NCBI GenBank assembly: GCA_027627225.1
Contig: CM051025.1
Coordinates: 56,421,681-56,485,680 of the forward strand
Origin: Congeria kusceri
Lineage: Eukaryota; Mollusca; Bivalvia; Myida; Dreissenidae
Reading direction: 5' to 3'
DNA length: 64,000 nucleotides
The position numbers and the translations under genes were made by a program. Below are positions 47,587 to 60,287 of the stretch, piece after piece. The notes beneath the pieces were generated by a model. It was given only the letters and a program-made list of their open reading frames with translations. It ran no database searches and had not been told where the DNA came from. Within the stretch, counting starts at the first letter, position 1. Each line of letters opens with the position of its first letter.

Positions 47587-50500
47587 CTGTATTTGTAAGA
47601 GGAGAACGGTGTGAAAATAAGGACAAATATACACACGCAATTCAAATGAGTGCAGAGGGTGAATAGCTTTAATTGCAACAATGATTCCAGCGTCAGGTTA
47701 CTTTAGTAATGACAGCGCTGTGCCAATGTACAAAATTTACTTAGGACTTAAAGGCAATGGCAGTGTGTTGCAAGTTATTACATTTTCAACTCGACGAATC
47801 TAACTTATGCATACTTAAGTTACGCGTGTCTTTATCGTGCAGCTCACTGAACGTTAGGTCTTCAACAAACTGTATTGCAAAACAGTGCCATAAGGAAAGT
47901 CATATTGCAATTTATTGCTGCATGGTACTGAAACAATTTAGACAATAAATCAAGTAATATCAATCAGTAATTTCATGCTTAAATCTGAAGGAAAAGCAAA
48001 ATATTGGCTCATTGTAATGTAACAATTGACGTTGCTATATGTTTGTTTACTTATTAAGTAGATAAACTTAGATACTATTGTGCAGTGTGCCAGTAATTTG
48101 ATTGATATTTGTCCTGTGGTAATATATTGCCATGACACAATTCGTATTGCAATACATTAAGGTAAAGTCATATCGCAATACAATACAATGTATTGGCATA
48201 TTGTTGCAGCCATTCAGAAAGTAAACATATACAGTTTGTGTCGTAAGGATGCTCATTTAATACATTAAGCTTACATCTATAAACATTTTATTGCATGATA
48301 TGTGTTTTGGATATTAAACGCTATCCAATCACCAAAATGTTTCCAGTGTATGCTATATATTTAAGTTTAAACATATACCAAGACACATTTGCCTCGCTAT
48401 AAGATGGTTATTTTAACAGTTCATTCTACCTGCAGTTACTTTAACCAGTTGCATGGCTTTACACGACTACTGAGTAGCTTGCTTATTTAAATGCAAACAT
48501 ATTCAATATAATAAATCAAAGAAATATTAATAGCATTCTGATCAGTCAATAAATAAAACTTGCATTTATAAACAGTTAACTTGCAGGATCGGTGTTTTGT
48601 GTTTTAGACAGTATCAAATGTAGGGTATATTCAAGCTGTAGTAAGACACGTTTGCCTCGCTTTAAGTTGAACATTTTAATTTTAATTTTAAATTTGTCCA
48701 CTTTAACCTTACATTTGTATGGCTTCAAACGACTAGCTTGCTAATTTAAATGTAAACATATTCAAGAAATAAATTAAAGAAATATTTATAGGATATTGCT
48801 ACCAAATATAAATATCCGTTACCAAGCTGCAATCGTATATGGCCACAATGGCGTATCGGTCGATCATGTCCGCCTTACAGCGGGCCTTGGACACGGCGTC
48901 GTAGGCCAGGACAGACCGGAAGCGGTACGGGTCAGGGTTGCCGATGTACAGCTTGCCAAGATCATCGGGGCTGCACTGAATCGGCTGAATTTCCGCTGGA
49001 AAAATGGTATTCAAAAAAGCATTATGAAATAGTCATGTTGGCGATACAACGTTTACTACGGTGATTTGCTGCATTGATTGTTGTTCGGCTAGAAATACAG
49101 TAAAAAAACTGTCCCTTGATCTGGTCAACAGTTAATAATGTTGACTATGTTGAATATTGACAACATTCAATATACCTTGACATAGAACTGAATGACACAA
49201 AACAAGAGCTGTCGGGGGACAGCGCGCTCGACTTGTCTTGTACTTGTCAAAGGTTGTGGGATTTTTTTTGGAACAAACTGCTTGGAAAGTAATGGTCAAT
49301 TAAACAAAGTTAAATTCGTTTTCGAGTAATTGAGTGGAAAATATTTTACTATTTTTCAAACAACAGCTGTCAGAGGACAGCGCGCTCGACTATTCAAAGT
49401 ATTTCAGTTGGTACATATTTTGGAAAGTGGAAGGAGCATACATTTGTTGAAATACAATTACTTCATCAAATATTATTCCATGTTTCAACTTTTATGTTGC
49501 TTTGAAATTATAAGAGTTTTAAATATAAAATTTAACCAGAAAATCTAAGTGAAAAAGGGGCATAACTCTGTCAAAATGCAAAACAGAGTTATAGGGAGCT
49601 TGGCCCTGACACTGGAGTTGATGACAAAGGTATATTCCTATTTTAAAGTGAATAACTCATGTAGTTCGGCAGTTAAAAACCTTTTGAATATAAACTTTAA
49701 CCAGAAAAACCAGAGTTACATGGAATGTTGTCCCAGATATTGAAGTTGATGACAAAGGTATATTCCAATTTTCAAGTAAATAACTTATGTAGTTCTGAAG
49801 TTTCAAAACTGTTGAATATAAACTTTAACCAGAAAATCTAAGTGAAAAAGGGGCATAACTATGTCAAAATACAAAACAGAGTTATAGGGAATGTTGCTCC
49901 TGACACTGGAGTTGATGACAAAGGTATATTCCATGTTTCAAGTGAATAGCTTCTGTAGTTTTGAAGTTACACAACTTTTGAATATAAACTTTAACCAGAA
50001 AATCTATGTAAAAACACATACTCTGTCACAATACAAAACAGAGTTATGGGAAATGTTGTCCTTGATACTGGAGTTGATGATAAACGTATATTCCAAGTTT
50101 CAAGTGAATTACTTGTGTAGTTTTGAAGTTACAAGACTTTTGAATAAAAACTTTAACCAAATTAAGACGCGGACGCCAACGCCGACGCCGACGCCGGGGG
50201 TAGTAGGATAGCTCACCTATTCTTCGAATAGTCGAGCTAAACAGTGACCTTGACCTTGACCCAACCCACCCCATATACAATCTCACGGTATCTATACATA
50301 CTATATTTCAATTTGTTCTCGAGTTATTCAGCAGAAACTGTTTATTTTTTATTTTTAGTAACAGTGACCTTGACCCACTCAACCCAAACAAAAAGCAATT
50401 CCAAGTAAAGTATTGCTTTAAGGTATATATGCATAAAGATTCATTCTTGAGTTAGAGAGTGGAAATCAAAAGTTGATTCCGCCACCCCACCCACGGGAAT

Positions 50501-52326
50501 GCAAAATTGCTAAGAGTATAATGGCTAAACATTTTGAGAAATTTTAAACTAGAGTTATCAAAATTGGCATATGGGTTCATTTTAATATAGGGAATAAGTG
50601 GTTTAAGTTTGAATGAAATCCCTCAAGACATTCATGAGAAAATAGCATACCGAGAAACTTCAACATATCTAAATAGCTTACATGTAAAATTTCTACGTGT
50701 AAAAATTGGGGATAAGATAAAAAATATACAATAAATTGCTGGTTAATCATTGCAATCATAGACAGTAACGAAAACTGTAAAAACGTAATGGTATGTGATA
50801 GGTAAAAAAAAAAAATGTTGAACTCCATCTAACCTAGGATAGAAAACAATGTTGGGCTGCATCTAACATAGGATAGAAAATACAAGGTTGGACTCCATCT
50901 CAAAGGTAAGAAAATACATGTTTGTTCTAGTACTACATCTTACCCAGGTCAGAAAATACAAGTTTGGACTCCATCTTGCCTGGGTCAGAAAAATACAAGT
51001 CTGGACTCAATATTACCTAGGTCAGAAAATACAAGCTTGGACTCCATGGTGACACGAGTGGTGGACAATCTTTCTCCCTCAGTCTCTATCTTGTTTCCGA
51101 TCACCTGACGTCTGGACCGGCTGCGAACGCTGACGTCATGCAAAGCAGGACACGTGACTTGTAGTACGTCATATGAGTCGTCGCCAGTGGCAACATAGAG
51201 TCGAATGGTATTGTTCTGAAAAAACGTAAAAATATCTTATTTATAAAAAAGGTCACGATAGGGAAGAGGTTGTATACCTATTTAATTGGCTCAGTCGACA
51301 GAGAACATAATATTTACGCAAGAGATCGCGGGTTTTACTTCAAGGTGACATTCACGACTTTCTGTGCTTAAGCGCGAGTTTTTTTTTTATTTCTTGGTTC
51401 TCGGATCCGCCGATATTGTAAAAATTACCTTGTGATAGGGTTTCAACCTGTTACACGGAATGCAAAAAAATAACGCATTTTATGTAACATGCATTGTGAC
51501 TGTGACTGACGTAGGCCTACTGTGTTTAAGTGTAAGCATATTTTAGCAGTAGTTTTTATATGATAAACACTGCCTTTTAATGTTACTATTACTGGTATTA
51601 ATGTCATAGTTATCATGCAGTGATTAAGTTCATGTTGTGTTATAGGATTTTTGTAAATAATAATTCATAAAGATTTTAATATCGCTGCCCATTTCCATTA
51701 GTGAAATTCTAGTCGTTAATTTACTCAAGTATGCGTTGTTTGTTTCCCTCGTCCAACCGGACAGTTTTTCAAAAATGTCCGAGAACCAATAAATAAAAAA
51801 AACTACGACATAAACAATATCAGGTGTGTGCAAGGTAACAATTATTACTCTGTGCATTCACACGTGTAGCATATGACATATTCATATACATTGCCAGACA
51901 ATTAGTAAGATTTTCTATTCAATATAAATGTGTGTTTCATAAGATATGAAACTTTAAGGATTACAGTACACACAGTTCAACCTCCCAATTAGGCAACAGA
52001 CGTGTAACACGCATCAACATAATGTTTTCGCCAAAATAATGTTTTCGTGCAACATAATATACATGTGTCTAAATATAGATATCACATAAGAAGTAAGTGA
52101 AACTGCTCACAAAACCGCATTTGGTGATTAGGACAAGTTCGTCCATTGTTTCCGTGTTGCACATTTTTTCGTCTGTCATTGCGAAAACAGGTGAAAGTTC
52201 GTTCCTCTGGCCAGCATTCTTCCCCGAGGGGTATCGCAGATTCACTCCTTCCTGGGAACACGCTACTTCATATAGCAGCGCGTGTATATCCGTGACAAAG
52301 AAAGGTAGTAACGCTAAAACTAACAT
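47365..52326 (-). CDS. Secreted, probably GPI-anchored protein, ZP-N-like cysteine pattern (gene C, 4 exons)
   Basis: Spliced model of 269 aa: exons 52326-52111, 51215-51017, 48995-48823 and 47586-47365, all GT-AG, phases 0, 1, 0, with no in-frame stops. Residues 1-16 form a signal peptide (MLVLALLPFFVTDIHA). Eight cysteines lie at 23, 56, 70, 94, 146, 178, 194 and 228. The first four, with a CG at 70-71, resemble the C1-C4 layout of a ZP-N domain, and the last four could be a divergent ZP-C; this is a pattern match only. RSRSRR at 103-108 fits furin-type cleavage. Sequons NNT (73-75) and NHS (252-254) are present. The last 15 residues are hydrophobic with no charged tail, which suggests GPI attachment. 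No family was recognised with certainty. Exon 2 ends inside a 36-bp minisatellite. Confidence 0.78.
48265..48795. repeat. Tandem duplication of about 266 bp in gene C intron 3
   Basis: Two diverged copies share AAGACAC(A/G)TTTGCCTCGCT, ACTTTAACC..TTGC/ATTTG.ATGGCTT and AAT(G/T)(C/T)AAACATATTCAA at a constant offset of about 266 bp. Confidence 0.75.
48823..48995 (-). CDS. Gene C exon 3
   Basis: Encodes residues 139-196 (EIQPIQCSPDDLG..., SKARCKAD, IYDCSL). The acceptor is ATTTTTCCAG|CGGAAA and the donor AGCTTG|GTAACG. It is GC-rich relative to its surroundings. Confidence 0.82.
49200..50235. repeat. Tandem-repeat element with CAGCGCGCTCGAC ends, in gene C intron 2
   Basis: It starts with two copies of GAGGACAGCGCGCTCGAC-like sequence (49208-49231 and 49371-49393) and ends CTATTCTTCGAATAGTCGAGCT (about 50217-50238), with short inverted ends around TCGACTATTC. 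Inside are about four diverged units of 125-165 bp (GGAGTTGATGACAAAGGTAT, TTGAATATAAACTTTAACCA, CAAAACAGAGTTATAGGGA), then a (GACGCC)n tract near 50168-50195. Confidence 0.85.
50240..50480 (-). repeat. Reverse-oriented copy of the AAGGTCA-rich satellite unit
   Basis: CAGTGACCTTGACC.., CCCACCCCATATACAATC.., GTATCTATACATACTATATTT and TATTTTTAGTAACAGTGACC are the inverse of unit blocks at 19505-21035; roughly one and a half units. Confidence 0.75.
50816..51046. repeat. Minisatellite of about 36 bp that enters gene C exon 2
   Basis: Six to seven diverged units of the type GGACTCCATCT(T)..CCTAGGTCAGAAAATACAAG. On the transcribed strand each unit carries CCT(A/G)GGTAAKAT-like sequence, a good splice donor. 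Bases 51017-51046 are also coding (gene C exon 2). Confidence 0.85.
51017..51215 (-). CDS. Gene C exon 2: fourth cysteine and basic site
   Basis: Encodes residues 73-138 plus one base (NNTIRLYVATGDD..., QVTCPAL, RSRSRR). The acceptor is TTTTTTCAG|AACAAT. The donor CCTAG|GTAATA is the candidate that gives phase 1, as exon 3 requires. About the last ten codons (ESKLVFSDL) come from the first unit of the 36-bp array. Confidence 0.72.
51281..51380 (+). mobile_element. tRNA-like SINE fragment in gene C intron 1
   Basis: TTGGCTCAGTCGACAGAG (A-box-like) and AAGAGATCGCGGGTTTTACT (decayed B box) resemble a tRNA-derived SINE head; the B box lacks the TTCGA core, so the element is old or truncated. Confidence 0.35.
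52111..52326 (-). CDS. Gene C exon 1: signal peptide and first three cysteines
   Basis: Encodes residues 1-72, ending LVLITKCGF, with donor GGTTTT|GTGAGC, phase 0. An in-frame stop lies upstream of the ATG, so this is the first possible start in the frame. Confidence 0.78.
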
Positions 52327-52358
52327 CTTTCTTACACCTTTGGTAACTAACGTTTAAA

Positions 52359-52365
52359 CTATATA
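52359..52365 (-). promoter_or_regulatory. Candidate TATA box of gene C
   Basis: TATATAG on the minus strand lies 33 bp upstream of the ATG. A cap site at the usual distance would leave a 5' UTR of about 10 nt, which is short, so a farther promoter or an untranslated first exon is possible. Confidence 0.3.
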
Positions 52366-54154
52366 TGCGCTTGCAATGCCGAGTTGGTTTTGTCAAATGT
52401 ACACTTTACAAAATAGTTAGGAGCTTACGCGAAACAAAAAATAATGCCACATGAATATTCGTCAAACTTTATTATCAGTATAAGCAAAGGACAGATAAAC
52501 TAAGGTCAATACACATTGGAATAAACACTTTTCTTGTAAGATAAAATGCTCATGAAAACGAGTTTTTATGTCACTGACACAAAACAGAATATGTGAACGA
52601 TGTTTTTCGTGCAGTATACACATTTCGTAGCCGCGAAAACCCCGTGTAAAACATGCTCAGATTGGGTAATCGAATGTGAAATCCAACGCGTTTGAAATAA
52701 AACGTGTAATGATGGGTCGATTATAAACGTATCGCGTACACTTGTTTCTACATTCGAATTTGCTATTTAAGTCGGTGCAGAATAAATACCATTTTCGACA
52801 AATTAAAATAGCATTAAGTATATTTTACTGAGTTGTATAGTATTTTGTCATATAATAAACAGTGATAAACAGAACGCGTTATAAATGAACGTATTATGCA
52901 CGTGTATGCATTGTGTACACGTATAGGCCTTTCTTAATATTAACCACATGCATAAAACACGAGATCTCCAGAGCGAAGCTGAGATGGGCAGATGTAAACA
53001 CGAGCTGCTGATAAGCAGTATGCCTGCTTCGTATGGTGACCAAGATACACATAACATTCCAAAATGTACATTTGCTTTTGTTGAACATTACATTAAAGCG
53101 AATAAATTTTCATTTGGCAATAAATCAATCTCATGCTATTATTTCTAAAGTGAAGGATATATACATAGTCTTAAACGTTCAGTTTGTTTTTCTATTGCAC
53201 ATTTCATGTACACATGTATTGAATCAAGATCCATAGTGAATTGTTAAACAAATCTAATATCCACCCGAAGAGTTATTTGTGGCCATTAACTACAGTTTGT
53301 GGCCATTAACTACAGATTCTTATCTGAAGTTTAGGTTAACACAGTAGGGCACATGCAAAATAAACACATGGTCAATTTATGAATAGACGAGATAAAACAA
53401 TCAAGCATAAACTAGTAGTATCAAATGAGGTTCTCGGCTTAGAACCTCAGGACATTTCTATGAACTACTGGTACACAAACGTATTTCTTACAAACTACCA
53501 TACATACTATATTATTTTGTTCCTCAGTTCAACCAACAAATTTGGGATGTAAGAAAAATGAACCATGATTATAATTTACAATAAGCTATTGACACAAATG
53601 ATCTGCACTGGACTAGAATGGTGATTGTCTTGTTTGTTGTGAAAATGACTATCATTTTGAAACTATCTTCTTCAACAGAGATGTGTGCAAAAATATCAAA
53701 GTTAAAGTTTGTTTGATATTTTCTTATTGCTTGATTAAGTTATTAAGACATGCTATTATCCACAGCTGGTTAGCTAAACAAATTATTAAATTAAATTTAA
53801 TGGAAATAATGAATCAATATTTATTTCAGAAATTTTCAATTATATTGAAGCAACTCTTCAAAATTATTTTTTTTCATTCCAAAAATTCGACAGTAACTGG
53901 TCAATAAATAAATAGAAAATGAAAATACCATTTAGTTTGGGGTTGAAATGATGCAATGGGCTTCCTTATGAGTAATCTACTTGGCGCCTAAAATTTCCTC
54001 ACAACAGTCAAAAACACTAGAAACCGCCCCTTTCTTCTTTGATAGGTATCCATGAGGCATAATCATCTTTTTGAAGTATTTAGAAAATTATGTTGTTCTT
54101 AAAATCGTGATGTTTTAGTAAATATGACACTGACCTGTGTTGTATTATAAAATA

Positions 54155-54560
54155 CACTAGTATGTGAAGTTAGAATACGAAATCAAACATAGAATAGACT
54201 ATTTATTGCACCAATGTTTTATTCGGAGTTAGCAGTATGTTAGTCAACGGTTTTGCAAAGTAATTTTTACAGTAAACATCTGCATTCATGATTGCATAAA
54301 AAAATGAATTTAAAACAAAACAGAATATATGTATACCTCGAGAAATGTTTAACATGCATGAAGCCAGTTTTGAAAACAATCAAATACAAAATCAGTTTTA
54401 AAGAAAGAGTAATTAAAGAATGTGAATAATATCATTAATATTGTGTGTTTTAAATAACCATAATAAAAGAGAATGAATTGCCCACATATATGTGAGAAAA
54501 CTACACATATCAGTTCCATTCTATGTTTGATGTCTTATTCTAACTTCACATAATACAGTG
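54155..54560. mobile_element. MITE with about 45-bp TIRs, copy 2
   Basis: Same family as 24272-24723. Left end CACTAGTATGTGAAGTTAG.. with ATCAAACATAGAAT; right end ATTCTATGTTTGATGTCTTA, TTCTAACTTCACATAATACAGTG. TIRs are better preserved than in copy 1. Confidence 0.85.
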
Positions 54561-56319
54561 TTATAAGTATTCAGCCATATTATTCTAAAATTAATAACAG
54601 TATTTTGTTTTTATTTAAAAGAATGCTTAATGTCTTGGTTGATATTGTGCAAAATAATTTCAGTTAAGAAACAGAACAATTGGAAAAAGCAATATCAATA
54701 CTCAAAAATAAAATACTATTTTTTGTGCATACATTGGACATGTTTGCCTACATCTCTTCTTATTTTCACCACCCATTGCTTCTTGTTGTCCTCATTAACA
54801 GGAAATAAATGAAAGATTATTTGTTCATCATATCTTACATTTGAGTTACAGTTGTATAAACAACAATGTTAATTACAAACTTTGTTGTCTTGCATGATAT
54901 TGCCTGGAAATACGGCGTCACCTACTGGCCAGTTCTGTCAGTAATCAATGTTTACAACTGACCCATCTCAACTTCGTTCTGAGAATGGAACGTTAAGCAT
55001 GCATACAATTTGAGAAAGGGCTACACCTACACCTATGTGTTTACATTAAACGCAATACAATCTTCGTAAGTGTATGAATATAACACATGCGCCAATTGGT
55101 CATATAATTAAGTTAAAGTTAGTTGTGGTTTCCTTTAAATGATTTTTTCGGCGTAGATGTCTAAGATCACTTTCGACCTAGATTTCTTGCGATAATTATG
55201 CAGTGGGAAAATTGAAAGCCAATAGCATTGGGCAGATGTTCTAATTTTAGGGAATGCAAACTTAAAACAATGGTTCAATGTATACCAACAACTGTTGCAA
55301 ACGTTTGTGGATTAAAATGTACATAATTGTTTACATAAGCTGTTAAAATAAAGTTATAAAGATATTCTCCATATACACTCTAGAACTGAGCATTACAATG
55401 AACATATTTTCTCATTGTATGTCATGAACAGAATATTATATTCATTCCCAGAATTAATCCACTATTTTGTTTAGCCTAGCGGCACGCTCTATAAATAATA
55501 ATTGATTCTAGTGTGTGCAACACACTCACGATCATTCTAAAAATAGCGGCACGCGTTTAGCTGCCGGTGTATAGCTGTTGTAATACACATACATCAAGCA
55601 GCGTCCAGAGAATCATAAGAGCGAATATTTCAATAAATGGGGAATTTATGTTCATAAACTTACTGTGCATGTAAATTTGAAATTGAATTGCGGTTCGTTA
55701 TGTTAAGAATTAATTAGAATTGCATTTCTATCAACTTCTCCAATAGATGCTTATCAACCTATAAAAAATATCTTTCAATAAATAAAATATGGTGAAATTA
55801 GTCTCGAAATACGTCGAAATGTTATTCATGTTACTATTACTTCATTTGTGTAGCATTAATACATTATTTGCGATACCAATTATACACAGAAACCCTTGAT
55901 ACGTCATGTTCCTACCAAATATAATTTTCAATCGCCATAATCTAATGAAATTGTATGTTTGTGTTAACATAAATGGAATTCATCATTATTTCAAACGCGC
56001 TCAATGTTCTCTGAAGATTGCTTTTCATAAGGTTACACAGTATAAATGATTAAATGACTTCGAAATGTGTATTTATTATGCATAGATAACTTCAAAGATG
56101 AAGATTAACCATACGCGTCTGATACAAAATAATTTTCATTCATTCCAGCACTGATTTTCGTACATTGTTAATTTGTTAAATTTGACTGACAAATTTATAT
56201 TATATTGATGTTAACGTAAATTATTTAGGTTATTCATGTATCACGGGTGAAAACTTGAGGCGGTATGATCGGTTTATTCACGACAGGGCCGATCGCAGAC
56301 CAGGCTTTGCCGCGAGGGG

Positions 56320-56520
56320 GGGGGGAGCTGGTATAATATGATTTAGAATTGGTAGTGACAGTAATTTTAGCAGCAGTTGCAACATCAGCAGTAGTTAGTG
56401 TAGTGGCGGTGGTATCAACAGCACCAGTAGTAGCAATAACCACAGCAGCAGCATTAGTAGTAGTAGTAGCAGCAGCAGCTGCAGCAGTAGAAACAGTAGC
56501 AGCATTAGTTGAGGTGTAGT
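56320..56520. repeat. Trinucleotide-rich low-complexity tract
   Basis: Imperfect AGC/AGT (GTA, GCA) repeats with a G-run at 56317-56326. The minus-strand Ala- and Thr-rich frame here is a repeat by-product. Confidence 0.85.
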
Positions 56521-57740
56521 AGGAAAAGTAGTGTTTTTTAATATCAATCACATTATAAAAAAAATCACACAATTATGGACCTTGTTAGACCTTGCAAATT
56601 AAAAAAAAAGCAAACAAAAAATTGTTTTGGCTAACAGTTGATAATATATTGGGAATGGTCATGTCTTTTACTAGTTTTGTAAGCTGTTTTTTCATTTTAT
56701 GTAAAAAAGGACTGTTTCGACTGTCATACTTAAAATTCGACAAAGTACATATTTTAGCACCAAGCAGAACGCAAGTCATAAATCTGTGATTTATTACACC
56801 CTATAACAAAATAGGGTATATACTATATAGCAGGACCATATGTAGCCATATCTTTGCAAATTTTAAATCACGGGCTTTTCACCCTAAATTGACTCTCACA
56901 TGGATTGTTTCTGTATCTGCGGGGGTATTTGTATTATATTAACATCATTAATACTAAGTAAGTAAGTTGCTAATTATATATGTGTACAAGTCACGAGATA
57001 TAAACATCAAAACATGATACATGAATACACCCGGTCCACCGGGCCTTAAGGTCACCTTGCTATCAATACAAAAATTAATTCGAATAATAATTATAAAATA
57101 AGCATATAACAGTGCATTTAATTTGTCGTGACTGTACATATATATTGAAAAATATATTACGTATTGAAATGTTAGGTTGATGCTTTATGAAAACATAATG
57201 TTTCGTCTTTTGGTTAAGGTTTTTAGAATGTATATTGCTAATTGCCTTGTGTTATTGCTATTTTTTCAATGTCAGATAGGTTTACAAAAAAATCATTTGT
57301 TCGCACATCCTCAAAACAGGTGCTTCTTATTTCATTGTACAAAGTACAGTTAATGTAATATCATTGTTGTATTGATACATCTCTTTATCATACCACTTTG
57401 CTGATATCAGCCTGATACAAAGGTGCCTGATATATTTTTTTAGGCGTAAAAAAATTATGTAAGTGTCAGGTAACCCGACCTACTCTAAAAGATGCCCGGA
57501 CCCTTTTGAGTTTGTCAGATATTTTTAGTTTTACCACCCAGCTCCCAGATTAAATGTTCAGATAAAGTGATAGATAAGGCAATATACAGTACACAAAGTG
57601 ACAGCCAGTCGTTTACTGCTTGTGTAAGATCAACGCCCAATCCCGACAATTATAAAATAGGGCCATGCACGGTATACTTATTGATACGTCGGCCCTTTAC
57701 AACTTGTGTTAGATCAAAGCTCAGCCCGAAAATGATGCCG

Positions 57741-57782
57741 CCGGGCTCAGCTGGTGGTGGTGGTGGGGGAGGGGGGGGGGGG
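57741..57782. repeat. (GGT)n and poly-G tract
   Basis: GGTGG repeats lead into a run of G; a possible G-quadruplex former. The Gly-rich frame through it is not a gene. Confidence 0.9.
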
Positions 57783-60287
57783 ACTGGCGCCCGAAAGCAC
57801 GGGCCTGAATCCGTGCATGCACGGTGCAAATATTAATTATTATTGAATTAATCACAAATTAATTTTGGGATCCGACAAGTTTTCTTATGGTGTCCGAAAA
57901 AGCTCGGGTCCGAGAAGTATAATTATATAGGTAGGGACCTAAAAATCTGGAGTCCGAGAAGCCACGTAACCGAGGTATAAAATGATATTTCAATATTAAT
58001 GTCAACGCCGATTGTCTTTTTTTAAAGAGATTTCTTGTATAACTTAATTTTAAACGAACAACTATATTGCATAGAAAATATGAAGCACCAGTGCATTTGA
58101 ACGACATATAAACACAGCACCACCTCGACAATCACTAAGGCCACCTCACTAAATATAGCATAATCACCTGTAATTGTCAACTAAGATTTGACTTTCATTT
58201 TCGCTAGCACGAACGGCATTGTTCCTCCATTGACAATAACCGCAGCATTTAACCACCACAGCAATTACCGCCACAGAAAACAACATCAAAAGAGAAACAT
58301 TAACACTGATGAAAATACAAGTAAACAAATCAAATCTAGCGAGAAAGAATAACAATAAATGACATATTTAGCTGTTATTGTCCATTGGGTATGGTCGCCC
58401 ATCACTTTTGACGCGACCGGTAGCCCCTGGTGGGTACATAATGGAAACTATTCATGTAAATGAACCATACGCGCCAGGGTAGTGGTGAATCAAATATAAT
58501 AGCAGACGTATCTTGAATCAGGGTCAAAAGTTCATATGATTATCGACACAAAGAACGTTTTCGTTGTCTAGTGATAGCCTGGTTCCCGGTTCGTAATAAG
58601 ATAGTACGCCTGGCACAAACCAATGAATGTGAGACGTAATGGTTTATGTGCAGTAATGTAATTTTGACAAAAATTAGTCCATCCAGAACCACACGGCCTT
58701 TGTAAAGCAATTTATGTTAGATTACAAAAAAAATAATAAAAATAAAGTCATTTTGTAGTGCGCGACATATTTATGCTAAAACAGTGGAGTCCGCAAGTGG
58801 AATGTATTTCGGACATAACAGTCCAGATGGGATTTCGTTTACATGACTTGTTTTACTACTGTTTGTGTTTGTATTACATAGATATTGACCATAATTGGAA
58901 ACAATATTATGTAAAAAGCTTCAAACTTATTTACTCAATGTAACATCACATGTTTATTTCAGTATTCACATTTTTAGTGTAACATGGAATATCCTATTAA
59001 CACCAAAATTCATGCTATATTTATTAAGTCAATCCATACCACTGCATACATCTGCTTCTATCCTGTTTCGGCTGATTTCTTTACATATAGATATTTTTGT
59101 AAAGCCAGATTGGTGGACAAGAATCCCAGTTGAACAATCCTGTGTTTAATTGCCACGAATCAAAGCAAATGCTATTTAAATAACATTATTTATGAAAATA
59201 ATACCGTCTCAAAAAAGGTAAATTGTTGCATATATAACATAATTTATAACCACAGTAGCACTTTATTTCGATAGGGTCTATGATACGGTTGTTATTTTAA
59301 ATTTTGCACCCATAGAGTGCTTTGCCTCAGTAATGTGAGATACTTTGTTGTTGGTTTGTTTAAATAATTATAATAGCAACACAGTATAGTTATTATGTGG
59401 AATTGTTAATAATCAACAATTTGCATGACATTTTTGTTTGTTCTGACTTGCATGAACACAATAATAACTTATGCCGAAAAACCCAATTTAAATATTTTAG
59501 GTCCTTATCCGCTAAACATATATATATACTTATGCATGTTGTGTAAATATATATATGTAGTTTTTCATATGCGTACATTTGTTGTCCTCATGTGCCACAT
59601 CTGGCGTATTGAATTTTAATAAAATATATGTATGTCTGTCTGTACCAAACTAGTCCCAAATATAAAAACTGTAATTGAGAAGTGTATCCTGAACATATGC
59701 CATGATGGCTTTAGTTACAGCTCATTTTTAAAATATGACAAACATACTGTTTGTTGTGAGACATGCAATTACTTTGTTGTACTTGAAAGCTCATGAAATA
59801 TCAGAAAATTTGGCAAACAGTAAAGACAGACACAACACAACAATTGTTTTATTTTCATCCGCAATACTTATAACAGTATGATTGTACAATACTTGATATT
59901 CGGTATATACATATAAATAAAATGTATTCATATAACTAAATTAAGGTAACAATTATTGCTATATAGTACTAAACAAACACTGTAGTATTGTAAAGCAGTC
60001 GTATTGTCCATTCAATATATGCAATTATTTAACTAGATTTTAGGGTAATTGCCCATGCTCCAGTAATATAACTCTGCTTTATATTGGCTGACTGAGATCA
60101 ATTATCATTTGCTTTTTGAATCTTTCTGTTAAATCTAATAACAAGTGTAGCCGCAATGTACATCTAATAAAAATGTGTTATAATTTTTCTTGTGACTGGT
60201 GTAAAACTTCACTCAAGTAATGGGAAATTTTACAAATTAAATCAGTCCGAACAACTGGGCCAGATTATAACAGCGCTCTCTTATAGT

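Larger units (their letters stand above)
52370..60280. other. No gene recognised; MITE, microsatellites and short duplications
   Basis: No supported exon. It holds a 20-bp perfect tandem duplication at 53276-53315 (TTTGTGGCCATTAACTACAG twice), a MITE at 54155-54560, a GCA/GTA-rich tract at 56320-56520 and a G-rich tract at 57741-57782. Confidence 0.5.

Noticed and set aside
47416..47598. 60-codon plus-strand frame
   Set aside because: It is the antisense shadow of gene C exon 4.
52948..53148. 66-codon frame starting MHKTRDLQSEAEMG with coding-like composition
   Set aside because: Overlapping frames on the opposite strand are as long, no splice or poly(A) context was found, and no family was recognised.
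56234..56572. 112-codon Ala/Thr-rich frame on the minus strand
   Set aside because: It is a translation of an AGC/AGT trinucleotide tract.
57567..57836. 89-codon frame with a poly-Gly stretch
   Set aside because: The Gly run is the (GGT)n and poly-G tract; the flanks show no coding signal.
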